This document shows positions 62,491-64,000 of a stretch of 64,000 nucleotides of DNA, piece by piece. Each line of letters begins with the position of its first letter. The first letter of the stretch is position 1. The stretch spans positions 372,001 to 436,000 of the forward strand of contig NZ_CP045644.1 in the NCBI RefSeq assembly GCF_009498455.1, given 5' to 3'. Source of the DNA: Variovorax paradoxus. Lineage in GTDB: Bacteria > Pseudomonadota > Gammaproteobacteria > Burkholderiales > Burkholderiaceae_C. A program made the translations under genes and the position numbers. The notes beneath the pieces were generated by a model. That model saw nothing but the letters and a program-made list of their open reading frames with translations, was not told the origin of the DNA and did not search any database.

Positions 62491-64000
62491 ATGAAGCCGA
62501 ACGACTTCTCCCAACTCAACGTCCTCGCCGAATCCGATTTCGCGCGCCGCAGCGCGCTGCGCGAGGAACGCCACCCCAACGCCGTCACGGCACCGCCGGT
62601 GAACCGCGGTTCCATGGCACCGCGCCCCTGGCGCGGTTTCTGGAACAGCCTGGGCACCGCCATGCTCGTGCGCCTGGGCGCCGGCCGCAATGCCGACAGC
62701 GCCCCTGCCGCCAAGCAAGCCACCCCGGCCCCGCAGGCCTGGGAACGCACCGCCGGCCAGCGCCGCCTCGCCTTCATGCTGCTCACGCTGCTGAGCACGG
62801 TGATCGCGTCGTCGCTGTTCGCCAGCGTGCAACCCGACTACGACAACGTCTGGCTCGAATACGGCCAGATCGGCCTGTACGGCCTGCTGTCGGGCTGGGT
62901 CGTCACCGGCTTCGTGACCGCGCTCATGGGCTTCTACGTTTCGGTGCGCGGTGACAAGCACGCGCTGTCGGCCAAGCAGGTCGCCACCCATCCGATGAAC
63001 CCCGAGGCACGCACCGCGATCATCATGCCGATCTGCAACGAAGACGTTGCCACGGTGTTCGCCGGCCTGCGCGCCACCTGCGAATCGGTTGCCACCACGG
63101 GCCACGCCAGGCAGTTCGACGTGTTCGTGCTGTCCGACAGCTACAACCCCGAGACCGCCGCCGCCGAGCGCGCCGCCTGGGAAGACTTGCGCGCCGCACT
63201 GGCCGAAAGCCCGAACCAGCCGCAGGTCGAGGTGTACTACCGCCTGCGCACCCGCCGCACGCACCGCAAGGCCGGCAACGTCGCCGACTTCTGCCGCCGC
63301 TGGGGCAAGGACTACCGCTACATGGTCGTGCTCGACGCCGACTCCGTGATGAGCGGCGACTGCCTGGCCTCGATGGTCAAGCTGATGGAAGCCAACCCCA
63401 CCGCCGGCATCATCCAGACCGCGACGCAGGCCATCGGCCACGTCACGCTGCACGCCCGCGCACAGCAGTTCGCTTCGCGCGTGACGGGTCGCCTGTTCAC
63501 GCTGGGCATGCAGTTCTGGCAGCTCGGCGAGTCGCACTACTGGGGCCACAACGCGATCATCCGCGTCGAAGCCTTCATGAAGCATTGCGCGCTGGCCCCG
63601 ATCAAGGGCACCGGCGGCATGTCGGGCGGCATCATGTCGCACGACTTCGTCGAAGCCGCGCTGATGCGCCGCGCCGGCTACCACGTGTGGCTGGTGTCCG
63701 ACCTGGTCGGCAGCTACGAGCAGCAACCGCCGGACCTGCTGGCCGAGCTGCAACGCGACCGCCGCTGGTGCCAGGGCAACCTGCAGAACGCCCGCCTGAT
63801 GGCCGAACCCGGCATCCACCCGGTGCACCGCGCGATGTTCGTGACCGGCACCATGGCGTATGTCTCGGCCCCGCTGTGGCTTGCGTTCCTGACGCTGGGC
63901 ACCGCCCTCTGGCTGAGCGGCTCGAGCCTCGTGTCGAGCTGGAGCGTGCTGCCCGCCGAACTCGCCGGCCTCTGGCTCTGGACCCTGTGCCTGCTGTTCC
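62491..64000 (+). CDS. opgH: Glucans biosynthesis glucosyltransferase H, 3' end beyond window
   Basis: Inner-membrane GT2 enzyme that polymerises and exports the backbone of osmoregulated periplasmic glucans. The visible 503 residues hold a cytoplasmic N-terminal tail, two TM helices (about 95-145), and the GT2 domain with IIMPICNED, VVLDADSVMSGD (DxD), GHNAIIR and QRDRRWCQGN (Q/R-x-x-R-W), then further TM segments starting AYVSAPLWLAFLTLG. The usual partner opgG is not upstream. The start has only a weak GGTG site and overlaps a three-codon ORF; the gene lies behind a GlrR/sigma-54 promoter. Confidence 0.95.
   Translation, partial: MKPNDFSQLNVLAESDFARRSALREERHPNAVTAPPVNRGSMAPRPWRGFWNSLGTAMLVRLGAGRNADSAPAAKQATPAPQAWERTAGQRRLAFMLLTLLSTVIASSLFASVQPDYDNVWLEYGQIGLYGLLSGWVVTGFVTALMGFYVSVRGDKHALSAKQVATHPMNPEARTAIIMPICNEDVATVFAGLRATCESVATTGHARQFDVFVLSDSYNPETAAAERAAWEDLRAALAESPNQPQVEVYYRLRTRRTHRKAGNVADFCRRWGKDYRYMVVLDADSVMSGDCLASMVKLMEANPTAGIIQTATQAIGHVTLHARAQQFASRVTGRLFTLGMQFWQLGESHYWGHNAIIRVEAFMKHCALAPIKGTGGMSGGIMSHDFVEAALMRRAGYHVWLVSDLVGSYEQQPPDLLAELQRDRRWCQGNLQNARLMAEPGIHPVHRAMFVTGTMAYVSAPLWLAFLTLGTALWLSGSSLVSSWSVLPAELAGLWLWTLCLLF

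Overview
The window is high-GC DNA, almost fully coding, with the gene content and intergenic repeats of a betaproteobacterium of the Burkholderiales, most likely Comamonadaceae and close to Variovorax. This rests on recognised families (a PutA without the DNA-binding domain, an otsB-GH15-otsA cluster, tauD with a NitT/TauT-type ABC transporter, paired XRE-cupin and GNAT genes, opgH behind glrK-qseG-glrR) and not on a database search. There are no rRNA genes, tRNA genes, insertion sequences, prophage genes or CRISPR arrays that I can see.

Layout. 1-9.4 kb: end of an EamA permease, an XRE-cupin/GNAT pair divergent from putA (proline catabolism, preceded by a 16-codon leader ORF), an AhpD-like protein, a short trimeric autotransporter adhesin with a BamE-like lipoprotein, YbaN, and a hemerythrin behind a perfect FNR-type box. 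9.4-19.8 kb: an accessory block, visibly less GC-rich than its surroundings, with a catabolic operon (class II aldolase-family protein, FAD aromatic hydroxylase, NitT/TauT-type ABC transporter, aldehyde dehydrogenase, Rid protein), its XRE-cupin regulator, and then LysR, STAS-like and TetR genes. 19.8-34.3 kb: glmS, an Lrp-type regulator, trehalose genes, cca, OmpW, a glutathione S-transferase, MgtC and lytic transglycosylase, a folate enzyme, LysR and a DUF2917 gene. 34.3-42 kb: a BLUF photoreceptor divergent from an FNR-like regulator, glmU, a MocR regulator, a ROK kinase and a HisN-type phosphatase. 42-46.4 kb: a tauD-ABC operon interrupted by two copies of a palindromic repeat, then a longer repeat with no gene. 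46.4-64 kb: a frameshifted MidA-type methyltransferase, folM-like and folB genes, ttcA, a CRP-like regulator, an RND efflux pair, miaB, glrK-qseG-glrR and opgH (cut by the window end).

The most interesting point is at 62.07-62.49 kb. Between glrR and opgH lie two perfect TGTC-N10-GACA sites (the enterobacterial GlrR motif), two IHF-consensus sites inside an 18-bp direct repeat, and a perfect -24/-12 sigma-54 promoter. The GlrK/GlrR system therefore probably drives opgH, a small leader ORF or a small RNA. Other strong signals are the proline-ended leader peptide coupled to putA, a TetR gene whose operator (CTAAC-N3-GTTAG) also sits before the adjacent STAS-like gene, three GTTGACC boxes controlling the catabolic operon, and the BLUF/FNR-like pair, in which a glutamate occupies the position of one Fe-S cysteine.
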